Shown here: positions 35,236-47,943 of the stretch, piece by piece
How the letters are laid out: every line of letters starts with the position of its first letter
Position numbering within the stretch: the first letter of the stretch is position 1
Source: Diadema setosum
Lineage: Eukaryota; Echinodermata; Echinoidea; Diadematoida; Diadematidae
NCBI GenBank assembly: GCA_033980235.1
Contig: CM067077.1
Location: forward strand, 12,379,797-12,443,796
DNA length: 64,000 nt
Direction of reading: 5' to 3'
The notes under the pieces: model-generated
What the model saw: only the letters and a program-made list of their open reading frames with translations
Database searches by the model: none
Told to the model about the DNA's origin: nothing
Translations under genes and position numbers: made by a program

Positions 35236-37278
35236 CATATGTATGATTATGTATCTAATTCATCTTCATGTACATGGATTATTATTAAATTCATGTACAT
35301 GGTCATGATCATGACAAAGAAATGGATGTGGGGCTGTAAATTGATTCCATCCCCATTCTACAGCCCTTATCTAACAAAATCTAACAATCTTACATAACTG
35401 GTACACGAAACGCATGTCGTGGAGCTGATTTCTAAATATAAAGGACTTTATAATCCTTTCACTCCTTGCTACATAAATTTCATCCATCCACTTCGTGTTT
35501 GAAAGACATGCATATACACACACACAGACACAAACCAGTGACACAAACCAGTGACATCATTACTGAAACCAAAATAATGAATCAAATAATATTTCTATAT
35601 TCAGTTCTTGTTAACCTTTCCACAAGAGCAGATAACATAAACTTTTATATAATGCCTTGAGATATCCTTGTCATTTGATTGGTTTTTGACATTGATCATT
35701 TCACTATGACGTCATACACATGTAAAACGCTTGCATTTGCAGTGTGTGTATACGACAGCGATCTAGCGTAAAGCACTCAGTGCGCACTCTCACGATCTCA
35801 GATTTTCTCGTTTCTTAATTAGTACATGTAAAACATTAAATGAAAAGGATTAGGTGTTATGTAAAGCAAATAATAAATGTTTCCATTCGTACAATTGACA
35901 GATATTTTATCGTGTTTTGTCCATTGCACTCATAAATATTCATTATTTGTATGATATAATACTTTTTAAAAGAATGCAAATGACGGTCATTTGTAGCCTG
36001 ACATGGAGACCATAACATACAGGCACATGTACATTGACAAGAGGCTTCATTTTCACACACTTTAATGAGGGCTGTTTCGTATCACAGCAAAATGTCGCAC
36101 TGTCATTTATCATACATGTAAATACTATAGGACAGAGTATTGAGTAGACCTTGGTCAAAGGAGTATAGAACTACATATTTCTCTACAGACAGCTTATATG
36201 CATACAAAATACATGCAAACAGGTGTATACGGCATATCATATTCACAGCTTGAGTTCCAACAATATACATTGTACTTCAAATACAGCTATATACAAGGAC
36301 AAGCTAAGGATGATAACATGTGAAATGAATATCTGCTCTAATTAAATTTTTTTCAATGAAATAAAAAAAAATCAACTGCATAGGCTTACTAATGTCATAA
36401 AGTAGGATCGAGATTTGTCAAAAGATACATGTACAGGATACTCTTTTTCCATGTTATAATACGGTTATTCTCACAATCCTGCCCAGGCACATTTAAACAC
36501 AAAGCAATGTCAAATGTGGTACGTATATCTATTAAGAAGAAAAAAAATTGTGCTGAGGATGACACCATACCTTACATATTTAACAAATCTCCCTTTTTTA
36601 CAAAAAAATAAATCATTCCTACAGTAGAGGTTCACCATCTATTTACAGTCAACTTGTGCATGAGAGTCTGTATCACAACTAGTGATAATACATGAAGTTC
36701 TGTACACATTATCGAAGTGCTCATAAACTCTGTATGTATGTAATATTTCACAGGATGATTTTGGCTGCTAGGCCATGGTTGAGGTTACGCATGAAAACTT
36801 CTTGTTTCCCCTACTTAAGGTGACATAAGGGGGTCAAAACATCAACATTGTCACTTGAGACAATAGTACAGGCAGGAGGCTGTAAATGTGACAGTTTCAG
36901 CTTTTACACATCTGTCATGAATGTACTGTACCTTCAGAGCTTGAAAACCATATACAGTATTATTTAACATTTTAAGAAATCTAAATGAATGACATGGTTT
37001 CTTGACGTATTAGCCATGATGATAGAAAATGGGTTTATGAAACACCATCCTTCAAACAGAACTGATAAAAAAAATGCATTATTTTTGTTTTCTTTCATGT
37101 CCCTCTTGTATGCTGATATGAAATTGATGAACTCTTCATAAACTCCAACATGCAATAATCCAAAGAAAATCTATTCATCAACTATGGCTTTTAGTAGACA
37201 TATGGTATTCCACACGTAAGGGTAAAAAATAGACAATACCTTTGTTCATGTGAAACTCTGTAACAGATACAGGTTTTG

Positions 37279-37309
<31 letters not shown>

Positions 37310-37486
37310 GATAAAAGAAAATGTTCCATAATGCATTTACCATGCTCTTGCAGTGATCACTACAGTCAATTAAAATTTGATCTCTTCTAAATATACAGTA
37401 TCACCATCAGCATCAGATGATGGACTTAACTGAACATCTTCACTACAAACACAAAGCCAGGATAGTAGGATACTGTAGTCACCTAT
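35236..37486. other. Gene-free stretch
   Basis: AT-rich unique-looking sequence with a (GTTTT)n run at 37270-37306. No supported exon, RNA gene or transposon end seen. Confidence 0.4.
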
Positions 37487-40296
37487 GGGCAATTCCACGG
37501 TAACTAGGACACAGGTGCCAAAAATTCAAAATGATATTTGTTTCAAACACCATACATTTTCAGACAGTACTTGAGTTAAAGTTTTAAGAATCATTATGTT
37601 TTTCATTAAAAGCGGCCATTTTGATTTTCAAAATGGCTGCCAAAATATGCCTATAACTCAATGGTGAAAAGAGTGTATTGTCGCATAACTTACTCTCTGT
37701 ATATCCACTTTATTAGTACTCTAAACAACAATCTTTCATATGTATGCAGTTACCAGAGAAGTCTTTTACCACACGATAGAAAAAAAAGCTGGTAGCTCTA
37801 AAGAATTTGATAAAAACTGTTAATTACTTTGATAATGATGGATGTAACGTCAGTTACCAAAAACAAGGAATTTTTAAGTTTATTCATCAACGGAAGTGAG
37901 CTGTATGATGTAACTTGGGATTTCTAATGTATGCCCATATGTCTTTATTTTAATACCGGAAATAAGGATACTTGGCATACTGGAGAGTCAAAATGAACAC
38001 TACAAAATGTGTAACGTCAGTTACCGAAACGTCATACACGAGTATGTAACGTCAGTTACCATGACAGTAATTATAACTGAGGCAAATTTTTTGACTTTTG
38101 GCCATTTCAATACATCTGGGAAGTCAACTTACAACAAAGAGCAGCAATCCCTTTCATAGGAAATGATGTCATTACCATGGTATGTCCATGGATATTTATT
38201 TTATTTTATTTTATTTCTAAATTCATTTATTCATTCATTTACCATGATTATCTTCTTTTTTTTTGGGGGGGGGGGGGGGGGGCTTGAGCGTTCAATTTTT
38301 GATTCAGCACAAGTTTAATGTTAAATCATCTGGAAGTTTAGTTTGCCACATGCAGTATATATGCATTCAAATTAGTACATTCCCAGTCCTACGGGATGAT
38401 AAAGCTACCAAAGTTTGTAGGCCTAATCAGTGACATGATTGCATGTTAACCACATTTTCTATTAAAAACAAACAAACAAACAAACTTCTGCACAGCTGTA
38501 TACCAACAGTTTAACAATCTTCACCAATGGTTGCTTTTGCTGGCATTTTTTTTTTTCAGGAAGCTTAGTCAAGTTTCTACCTCAAGGCAAATGCACAAAC
38601 AGATATTTCTTCTCTTGCACTTCAATGTGTGGTGTAGTTAACATGGCTCATCTTGTATTATCATGTTACGTAAGGCATGTACTCATTATTGTTTGAAACT
38701 TAACACTGATGTTGCTCAAAGTGAGAGAGGATTCTATAGGGTTTAAAAAAAATGTTCATACTGTGTGTATTTGTTGATTACTTTATTCTATTCATGCAGG
38801 GACATTTTGTAATACAACACATGATAATTATGAACAGGAAGAGTTTTTTATATTGATTTTAGTATTCTTTCGTTGCAAAGTCCGATTACTTGGTATCTCG
38901 AATGTATTTGCAAGCCGTGATCCAGAATATCAGTGAAAAGGAAAAGAAAAACAGTTAAATTACTTCAAGCTAGGAATAAAACAATAATGCTCTTTTGACC
39001 AAAAAAGCATTTATTTTTCTTCTTCACAGAGAAATATTAAAAGTGCAACACTTTTCATTTAAATCAATTGATGATGGAGATCATCAGGAGTAACATAAAG
39101 AAAAGAAGGAGAAATATATCACAATAGATTTCATACATATTTATGCATATTTATGAGTTGATACATGTTTTTTTCCCCATGACCTGGAGGATATTTTGAT
39201 ATTTTTTTCAAGCACAAAAATATCCATGTTTTGTGTAGTACTACAAGGTAAAACATGGTTGGAGCACTCTATGTAGATAAAAACTTTCCTGTTCATTAAA
39301 AAACAAACAAACAAACAAACAAACAAAAAAACCCTTAGTCATGTCAATATATTTATACTTGGAACTGCTTAATCTATTAATGGCTCTGTGTAATCATAAA
39401 AGTTGAATAAAAATTAATTCTTCAGACAAATGTCAAGATATATCCTCTTGTGCATTTACATTATTTTTGCCCAACTGTGCTATGGCGTGGGGGGGGGGGG
39501 GTGGGGTGCCCCCTAAGGGCCCACCCAATATTATTTGTGTCTTTAGATTTTGTTTTAATTTGTTGCTGTAGTTGCCTGGGATTGTCACTGGTACATTGCA
39601 GCAGTATAATAACCTGTTAAATAAATTAGTTATCTATAAACCCCACGGCAAAGTATGTGTAACGTCAGTTACGTAACGTCAGTTACTGACATGTTTACCT
39701 TTAAGTTTTCATAGAACACAAAGAAAATGGACTACTGTTTCATTTCATTGTGTATTTATGACTGATGAACCAAGGTATGACTCCATATCAACCAAATCAT
39801 TCTTAATGGTCAGAATTATGAAATATCACATAGCTATTCCCAATCATGATTTTGCATGTGTAAACCCTATGGCAAATGTAAGCGTAACGTCAGTTACGTA
39901 ACGTCAGTTACCGTCATGCCTTCACTGAAATTGGCATGGTGGTAAAAGGAGACAACTAAAGTGCACATTATTTTGCACACCTGTTCCTAAGAACCTAGGT
40001 GTATTGCCATATTAAACACATAAAGGCTAAAAGTCAGGGACATGAGATATTTCCATTAACATCTACACCATAATTTCCCATGTCCTTTTTCCGTAACGTC
40101 AATTACCGACACATTTTCACCTGCTATGTGATAAGAAATGCAGTTTGAGAGAAAAACTTTCCACCTATTTCTTCATTCTCATGAACTTATTCATCAATGC
40201 TAATTGCAAGCCCAAGGTGCTTTCACTCACAAAACTACAAGGTAAACAATTTCATGAAAATCCTTACGTGTAACGTCAGTTACCGTGGAATTGCCC
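37487..40296. mobile_element. 2.8-kb TIR element with nine GTAACGTCAGTTAC motifs (element 1)
   Basis: Ends are GGGCAATTCCACGGTAAC and its inverse. Flanking tetranucleotides are CTAT (left) and TTAT (right), possibly a decayed 4-bp target duplication. The word GTAACGTCAGTTAC occurs at 37844, 38011, 38046, 39659, 39673, 39884, 39898 and 40270, plus one variant (GTAACGTCAATTAC) at 40093. All are in the same orientation, with two head-to-tail pairs. The right terminal repeat runs straight into a motif copy. No open frame resembling a transposase. Related to 59643-62630. Confidence 0.7.
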
Positions 40297-40549
40297 TTAT
40301 GTACATCACTACCTTACCCATGTTTCTGAGCATAAAGTTCTAAACAAACCATTTGGCACACATTAATATTGTGTTCATAAAATGGATCAGTTGTAAAGAC
40401 AAGGTAAGTGCCATAATGCGTCTCGCCCATTTGCGTACAAGAAATTGTGCGTGAATGCACTAGAACAGATAAAAAAAGAGATATAACAGATGAAAAGAGA
40501 TCTAAAAGGGTACAGATTTATGGCAAAAAAGAAATGTGCCATAAAAGCT

Positions 40550-41375
40550 TAACATTGGGCCCTAAAAGTTTGTCGACCCCTGTCTGTGACCTTTGACCTT
40601 GTGGTGACTATCCACTCCCCAGGAGACATCAACCATCCAAGTTTGGTCACAAATGGACTTATGGATCAAAAAATATGACCCATAATAGAACCGCACCATG
40701 AAAACTAAACACTGGGCTCTAAAAGTTTGTTGACCCATGCTTGTGACCTTCGACTTTACCATGTGAGCTCCAACGGCACCATAACATGAATGTATTCCAA
40801 GTGCATCCATCACCCAAGTTTGATTGCCATTGTAGCAACATGTGCTGAGTTACATGTGATAAGAGAGTCTTGCAAGTAAACTTTAATGTATGACCTAAAA
40901 TGACCTTTGACCTTATCATGTGACATGTTATGGCACCATAACATGAAGGTACCCCAAGTACATCCATCATCCAAGTTTGATTGCCATTGTAGCAACATGT
41001 GTCAAGTTACGTGTGATAAGAGAGTCTTGCAAGTAAACTTTAATGTATGACCTCAAATGACCTTTGACCTTATCCCATGACCTCCAACAGCACCATAACA
41101 TGAAGGTACCCCAAGTACATCCATCATCCAAGTTTGATTGCCATTGTAGCAACATGTGTCAAGTTACGTGTGATAAGAGAGTCTTGCAAGTAAACTTTAA
41201 TGTATGACCTCAAATGACCTTTGACCTTATCCCGTGACCTCCAACAGCACCATAACATGAAGGTACCCCCTGTTCATCTATGACCAAAATTAGAGTGTAA
41301 TCTAAGCAACTTATGTGAAGTATTTTGTCAAAAGAGAGTCTTGCAGGTAAATTTTAACATAGAAAAGAGGTCAAT
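40550..41375. repeat. 157-bp tandem repeat with DR1 motifs
   Basis: Units carry GTGACCTCCAACAGCACC-like, ATGAAGGTACCCCAAGTAC and AGAGAGTCTTGCAAGTAAAC words. TGACCTTTGACCTT occurs at 40587, 40901, 41058 and 41215; the last three are spaced exactly 157 bp apart. The array continues beyond an inserted element at 42974-43260. Open frames in it repeat with the same period and are incidental. Confidence 0.85.
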
Positions 41376-42973
41376 AGCACAATCAGGGTATGCAATTGTG
41401 TAACAGGGCAAAAATGAAAAAAACTTGGTGAAAATGCTTTTTTTGTTGTTTGTTGTAGCTGAGTGTTCAAATTTTCATTTCATGTAAAGAAAGAGTCAAA
41501 ATTTTGCATTAAACTGCGCATAAATTAGCATTTAAATTAGGGGTGTCGAATTACATTGAAATGACTAATGTATCAATTGGAGAAATTCATTTAAAAAAAG
41601 GAGAATGTTTTTTTCATCTGATATTGCTGTTAGATATTCCTGATAAATATCCCTTTCATTCACCACCAGCACATAGCCATGACATATCACAAAATATGAA
41701 TGAATTTCATATTTTCACTTCTCGAAATGGATGATCAATTTTGTAGACATTATTTTGAATTCAAGTAAAACCACTTTTACATATTTTATCATATTTCACT
41801 TTTGCCAAAGAGTGAAGAGGCGAAACTTTCAGGAATAGGTAACAGACATATAGTGGCCATTATTACAAATTTTTATGAAATTAGGGCTGGTACTTTGGAA
41901 GATATTATATCTTTCATCAAAAAATTATCTGTACAGTTTGACCTTGAATGTGCGCACAGTGTTTGGATCAATTCTCATATTTGTAAACACAGATAGAAGA
42001 ATGAATGTGAGATTTATGATGACTTGAGTTGATATCCAAGCTGTGACACTCAAACAATGACATATTAAGCCAAAATACTATGTTTTGCTTATGATATCTT
42101 TAGAAATTGAACAAGCATTGAAATATGAACACTGAATACTTATCATATGACCTTCATGCAGTATAACATGGGCGTGTATCGCACTTATTTATGCTCAGCA
42201 ATTTGTAAAAATATATAAAAATAAGTTCCTATTGCTCAAATTTGCTAAAATTTTCACACAATAGATTTCTACTTTAATATGTACAATTCATGGTTAAAAA
42301 AACAAGGATATTCAATAAGGGGAAAAGATTCTTTAAAGTAGTCAAATTAGGATATACCTCACTGAAAATACTGAAAAACGGCTGCACTTATTTTACTCAG
42401 CATTTGAAAATGGCTCAAAACTCAAAACTGGCTGAACATTTATTGGCAAACGGCGCACCATATTGTAGTGTGTCTTCAGTACTTTCAGGAAAAGCAGAAA
42501 AATAAGATGTTTCTCCATGTATAGCTGTACAGCATGGGTTAAAAGGTCACAATGTCACAAAAATAAGCCAGCATTACACTCCTACATGTACCAGGATGGG
42601 ACTTCAGACCTTATAACTTTCTCCAGCTGAAAGAACCACTGTTTTTTTATTGCATACAAGCAATGCCAGGAAAAAATCCATTAATTTGATACCAAACACA
42701 TAGGGGTAGACTTAAAATATGGACCTCAAATCTTGATTTTACGTAAGTTGTAAAACGCTTTTTTTGACGCATTACGTGGGTTTTGGGGGACTTTTTGGTA
42801 ATTAATCTTTAATAATTAACAGTAAATGAGAAGAAATTAGCTATTGTCTTACCACATGTGATTACTGATGTCTTAGCATGCTGCATGTGAATTTTTAAGT
42901 CAGTTGGTGCATTCTTTTAGAAGTTACAATTTTTTAAAGTGAGAAAGTCATGATTGCATACCCTGATTGTGCT
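41376..42973. mobile_element. 1.6-kb TIR element inserted in the 157-bp repeat
   Basis: AGCACAATCAGGGTATGCAA at the left end recurs inverted at the right end (21-bp match). The repeat array resumes immediately after (AAGAGAGTCTTGCACATAC). Only short, unrecognised open frames are present, so it is probably non-autonomous. Confidence 0.65.
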
Positions 42974-43260
42974 TATCACCAAGAGAGTCTTGCACATACT
43001 CTTTAATATATGACCTCTTATGACCTTTGACATCATCACATGACCTCCGACAACACCATAACATGAAGATACCCCTATTACTTCAATCACCCAAGTGTGG
43101 CTGCCATTACTGTAACAATTGCCAAGTTATGCATCATAAGAGAGTCTTGCAGGTAAACTTTAACATTTGTGACGGACAACCGACGGACGGACGGACAACG
43201 GACGGACGCCATTTGGATTCCTTAGTCTCGCCTTTACCTCTGGTGGGTGAGACAAAAGCC
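42974..43260. repeat. Terminal part of the 157-bp repeat
   Basis: Continues the unit seen at 40550-41375. TGACCTTTGACATC at 43021 is a degraded DR1. It ends in GACGGACGGACGGACAAC-type units and a CTGGTGGGTGAGAC tail. Confidence 0.75.
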
Positions 43261-43520
43261 AAGTTTTTTTTTCTGAACAGCTGTATGAATGGGTTAAATT
43301 ACTTTCCAAACTGATGAAGAATTTCCTCTTCGCATACATGTCTTCTTTTTTCTTTTCTTTTTTCGTGTGTGTGTGTTCTCATTGTAGGTCTGGATTGCTG
43401 TCTCTTATCCATGCATACAGCATGCAGTTACTTCAGCATAAAATATTCTGATACGGTTAAAAGCAAGAAGTAACCAACTTCTCTACAAAGCTTGCACATT
43501 TGAAGAAACACCATGCTTAT

Positions 43521-44266
43521 AGGGGAAGGATAGTAACTGATCAGTGGGAATCAGTGGGAATGCTGGGGGATGATTGTTCCAATCCTTGTGGTATTCATTT
43601 AAGAGTACATTATATCAACATATCTATTGTTGTGTGGAAACTATTTACTTCAGAATGGTCCTGTATTCAAGTAATAAGCAGTTCAATGTTTCCAGAATAG
43701 CATGCTTGTACAGTGTTGGGGCAATCATTAAAGGGATAGTACAGTTTTGGTTGAGATGAGAAATAGGCTTTCGAATTTTTGCAAGATACCAAGAAAACAC
43801 TTGATATAGCACAGAGCATACAATTTTAAGAGGAATTCAAAGTTTATTTGATGAAAATCGGGTTTGGAATAACTGAAACATCCAAAAACAAAGTAAAACA
43901 AAGCGATCGTTACAAAGTGTGGGTCCCACACTTTATTAGAATCGTTCTTTTTTGGATATCTCAGCCATTTCAAAACCCATTTTTATCAAATAAACGTTGA
44001 ATTCCTCATAAAATTGCATGCTCTTTCATATTTCATATGAGATTTCTCATTATCTCACCTAAAAATGTTAGAAACCTGAAATTAGGTCTCAACCAGAACT
44101 GTACGATCCCTTTAACAGGCCGTTAACGATCGTCCCTACACTGTACAGGCATGCTAACCTGGAAACATTTAACTGCACATTACTCGAATGAATCCCATAA
44201 GGATTGGAACAATCATCCTCCAGCACTCCCACTGATTCCCACTGATCAGTTACTAGCCATCCCCTT
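43521..44266. mobile_element. Foldback element, 'AAGGGGAAGGCTAGTAACTG' family (copy 1), interrupted
   Basis: Begins AGGGGAAGGATAGTAACTG and ends CAGTTACTAGCCATCCCCTT. The foldback copy F sits near its centre. More diverged than the copies at 56087 and 62161. Confidence 0.7.
43731..44112. mobile_element. Foldback element, family 'AAGGGATNGTACAG' (copy F), complete
   Basis: AAGGGATAGTACAGTTTTGG at the left, AGAACTGTACGATCCCTT at the right, TA on both sides. Central GTGTGGGTCCCACAC. 382 bp. Confidence 0.75.
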
Positions 44267-44889
44267 TAACAATAACAAGTTTGTTTTTAAGGTTAGCTCA
44301 TCACTGCCATTTTTTGTCTTCTAAGAATCCCTGCAAAAACCTTTCGTCCAGTTCTTCAAAAGTTTGTTTCTTTTTACATGTGAAATGTCATCTGGCATGA
44401 CAATAACAAGCCCTTCAAAGTATACTATGACTTTTGTCCGAAAAGTGTCATTAATTTGACAAACAAAGTGAATCTTTAACATCAAATACACTTAAAACTG
44501 GGCATGAGACTTTCTTATCATCTGAGGTACCTTCACAGACAAAACAATTTGAAAACTTTGTGATTCTTTTGTACAAACACATATCATGATGGCTCTTCAT
44601 GCATATAGCACAAAGCTGGTATCCACAAACGCTGCAAGGAAAGGGCTGAATTAAAGGTCTCTAATGTGCATTGACATATTTTATATATATATAAAATATA
44701 CTTCTATGGACAATACTTTTGCAAGCCTGTTTAGTAATTGTTAAGGTTCAGATTGTACAGTAGAGAGTTAGATGTATTTCAGTGATGATTTCTTATAACA
44801 CAGCTTACATTGTATTGTTCTTTCTCTGGTTAGCATTTTCCTTACCCAGTAGCACTGTGACAACTGAGTGATTTCTAATCGCTTCTGGC
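44267..44889. other. Gene-free stretch, possible 3' UTR of a minus-strand gene
   Basis: Unique-looking sequence just downstream (minus strand) of the candidate terminal exon. No repeat recognised. Confidence 0.3.
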
Positions 44890-45090
44890 TCAGATTCTGA
44901 GATGGCAAGTTAAGGCAGAGATGTTCCTTCCCAAATGACAATCTGGAGGATGCTCTCTTGGTACAGGAGGATGGGGACCAATTGGGTTAGGTGGAGATAT
45001 CTGGTTGAGTGATGTTCTGCTCAATGGGTTAATTTCTGTGCTGGAGGAGCAAGAGGTCAGCTCTGTTGAGAAGGTGGAACTGATGTGCTC
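44890..45090 (-). CDS. Candidate terminal coding exon of a minus-strand gene
   Basis: On the minus strand a very strong acceptor (TCTTCTCTCTTTTAG) precedes an open frame of 66 codons ending in TGA. The predicted sequence is rich in Ser, Thr and Pro (for example SPPNPIGPHPPVPREHPP). It does not overlap any repeat seen. No family recognised. A possible upstream exon is at 48729-48742. Direct splicing of the two gives an out-of-frame product, so at least one further exon would be needed. Confidence 0.3.
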   Translation of the reverse strand, partial: EHISSTFSTELTSCSSSTEINPLSRTSLNQISPPNPIGPHPPVPREHPPDCHLGRNISALTCHLRI

Positions 45091-45425
45091 CTAAAAGAGA
45101 GAAGACAACAGAAAAATTAAAAAACAAGGAAATTTGATGTATCCACTAGTATCTATTTGCATATAATAGCATAGGCTATTTGACACTTTAGACGATTCAT
45201 ATCACTTTGATGCTATTGTGCAAAGTTTTCCACAATTAACCCCATGTTGTTCTTGAAAAAAAAATGAATGAAAGAAGAAAAACCAAGAAAAGGTACATAC
45301 AATTCAATAAAAGGTAGGTTTTGCCTTTTACAGATTTTCTAGTAAAATTTCCCATGAGACTCATATATTCTGGCAAAATGTACACATCAATGCAATACAC
45401 TGTCTTTGACACAGTACTAGTCTCA

Positions 45426-45517
45426 TAACCCGTTGAGGATGGACTGATTTTGCTACAACATGCATTTCCCATAGACACCTTCCCAAGTATACTTGCGACT
45501 CATCCTCAACTGGTTAA
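45426..45517. mobile_element. About 90-bp mini-palindrome element, copy 2
   Basis: AACCCGTTGAGGATGGACTG at the left and CATCCTCAACTGGTTAA at the right. Related to 3871-3963. Confidence 0.4.
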
Positions 45518-46553
45518 GAACCCACCTCTTTCTGACTTTATTGTACTCACCATTCAAAAACTGAACAACAAAAGATTGCTTAGGAGTTGTCATAAACTAA
45601 CAACATCAGACTCTAGTGAGTCTACACTGTAGGCCTACAGGAAACATTATATTCTGATGTACAACCAATGTGGACTCTTCGGTACTTCAGCACAGAACCT
45701 ACCCTAGCCGCCTTCACAAGCTCAAAGAGACATATACATTGCAGGATTGAGAAACATGTATAAATCTGGAATCTATGCTTTACTTCTTGATTTACAATGT
45801 ATATACAGGTACGGTAGGGTATTACTGGACAGCATGGTAATTCCGGACGTGCACATTTTCACGTACTAATGACATCCAATATGCGCGGGATTCCTAGACT
45901 AGCCTCACAGATCGTGGTATCGACCAAAATCATAAAAATGTGCCACAAAAATGTAAAAAAAAAAAACTACTTTAGATAAAGATGTCAATTAATCTCAAGA
46001 TTCTTTTGCATGAACTATATGAATACTGTACATTCAGATTTGATATTTCACAGTAAAACATGAAATTTGACCCTCATTGGCTGATTTTTTCCTTTGTCCT
46101 CCACTCAGTAGGAATGTGCAAGGTAAATTGTGGGTATGAATTAGGATTCTGGAGCAAGGACACGATGTGAGATGTTGATTATTCCATTACGAAAATCAAG
46201 ACAACTTTTTTGGAGAGGGGTAGGCCTATGTTTGAAGTCTATTTTCCAAAAATCAGATTGAACTATTTTTCGTAATTGGCTTTGAGAATAACTGGTGCTA
46301 TTTTTGGCCAAAATATCATCTGAGTACAGAATTCAGAACCACTGGGAAAAAAAAAATGTCCAGTGACAGTACCGTATCCACTCTCAAACACAAATCTACA
46401 AGTATAAGAGCTGATGAAATAACATACTGATACTATAGAGTGTGTGGTACGAATGTATCCGTTATAGTTATCTTTAAGTTTTGATGAACTTTCTCCACAA
46501 AATATACATGATGGACACACATGCAGTGCATGGCGCCGCATGGGTCTAAAACC
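45518..46553. other. Gene-free stretch
   Basis: Mostly AT-rich sequence with no repeat or convincing exon recognised. The minus-strand frame at 46263-46541 has no splice or family support. Confidence 0.35.
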
Positions 46554-47943
46554 GTCCGGGAAACCCGCTCATGAGGACCGCCCCCGCGTACGAGGATGGT
46601 CCCTCCTCATGAGGACCTCCCCCCTCCTCATGAGGCCCCCCGGGGAACGCCTCATGAGGCCCCCCCTTCACTTCTTATTCATCTCACATCTGACGTATAA
46701 ATTGTCGCAACTTTGCACGGTGATTTTTTGTTACTCACACATGTCCACTATCCATGATGAAAAGAAGAAAAAATCCTGTCTGTTTTTTTTTTTTTTAAAT
46801 CGAGTTTTAATCACCCGATGCAGAGCGCCCATCAAAACACGGGCGCCGGCGCGTTCGCACAGTGCAAGACTGCCGCACCTAGCGGCCTGATCCGACTAAA
46901 TATTTTCGATGCTTTTTTCTGCGGCTCTCACCTCTCCGCGCACGAATCAGCCTCGTGAAGCTGAAGTCTGACATCTTTTTACACAAATTCGTAACGAGAA
47001 AAATTAAATCAGTACTAACCTGATCTTGTCCATATATTCCAAATTACTATTCCACACTGATAGAGTAGGTGGGTAGATGACATACTCCAGTTTGTTAGCA
47101 AAATAATCACTTTGTAGGTATGACGAGTTCACTTTCTTCGTCAATTCCGCCCACGATTCCGCCGCCCGCTTACCGTTTGGGCGCTTTCTCTGGAATCATC
47201 CCGCGACGCGACGTACGTCGCATCACATCACGCATTCAGCACATACCAGTCTGGTACTTAGTATGTGCTGGATGCGTGATGTGATGCGACGTACGTCGCG
47301 TCGCGGGATGATTCCAGAAAAAGCGCCCAAACGGCGGAATCGTGGGCGGAATTGACGAAGAAAGTGAACTCGTCATACCTACAAAGTGATTATTTTGCTA
47401 ACAAACTGGAGTATGTCATCTACCCACCTACTCTATCAGTGTGGAATAGTAATTTGGAATATATGGACAATATCAGGTTAGTACTGATTTAATTTTTCTC
47501 GTTACGAATTTGTGTAAAAAGATGTCAAACTTCAGCTTCACGAGGCTGATTCGTGCGCGGAGAGGTGAGAGCCGCAGAAAAAAGCATCGAAAATATTTAG
47601 TCGGATCAGGCCGCTAGGTGCGGCAGTCTTGCACTGTGCGAACGCGCCGGCGCCCGTGTTTTGATGGGCGCTCTGCATCGGGTGATCCGAAAACTCGATT
47701 TAAAAAAAAAAAAACAGACAGGATTTTTTCTTCTTTTCATCATGGATAGTGGACATGTGTGTGTAACAAAAAATCACCGTGCAAAGTTGCGACAATTTAT
47801 ACGTCAGATGTGAGATGAATAAGAAGTGAAGGGGGGGCCTCATGAGGCGTTCCCCGGGGGGCCTCATGAGGAGGGGGGAGGTCCTCACGAGGAGGGACCA
47901 TCCTCGTACGCGGGGGCGGTCCTCATGAGCGGGTTTCCCGGAC
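46554..47943. repeat. 1.39-kb near-perfect palindrome
   Basis: The left arm (46554-47246) and right arm (47261-47943) are inverse copies with a 14-base spacer. The main difference is an 11-base indel (CCGCTTACC region near 47170). The outer ends carry several CCTCATGAGG palindromes in each arm. Arms contain a T/A homopolymer and GC-rich stretches. The open frames at 46540 and 47700 are the two mirror halves. Confidence 0.9.

Noticed and set aside
40719..41155. Repeated small proteins rich in Trp and His
   Set aside because: Frames recur at the exact 157-bp repeat period and are antisense to it. No coding evidence.
46540..47888. Mirror-image proteins starting near MRTSPLLMRP
   Set aside because: Produced by the two arms of the palindrome. 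No splice or family support.
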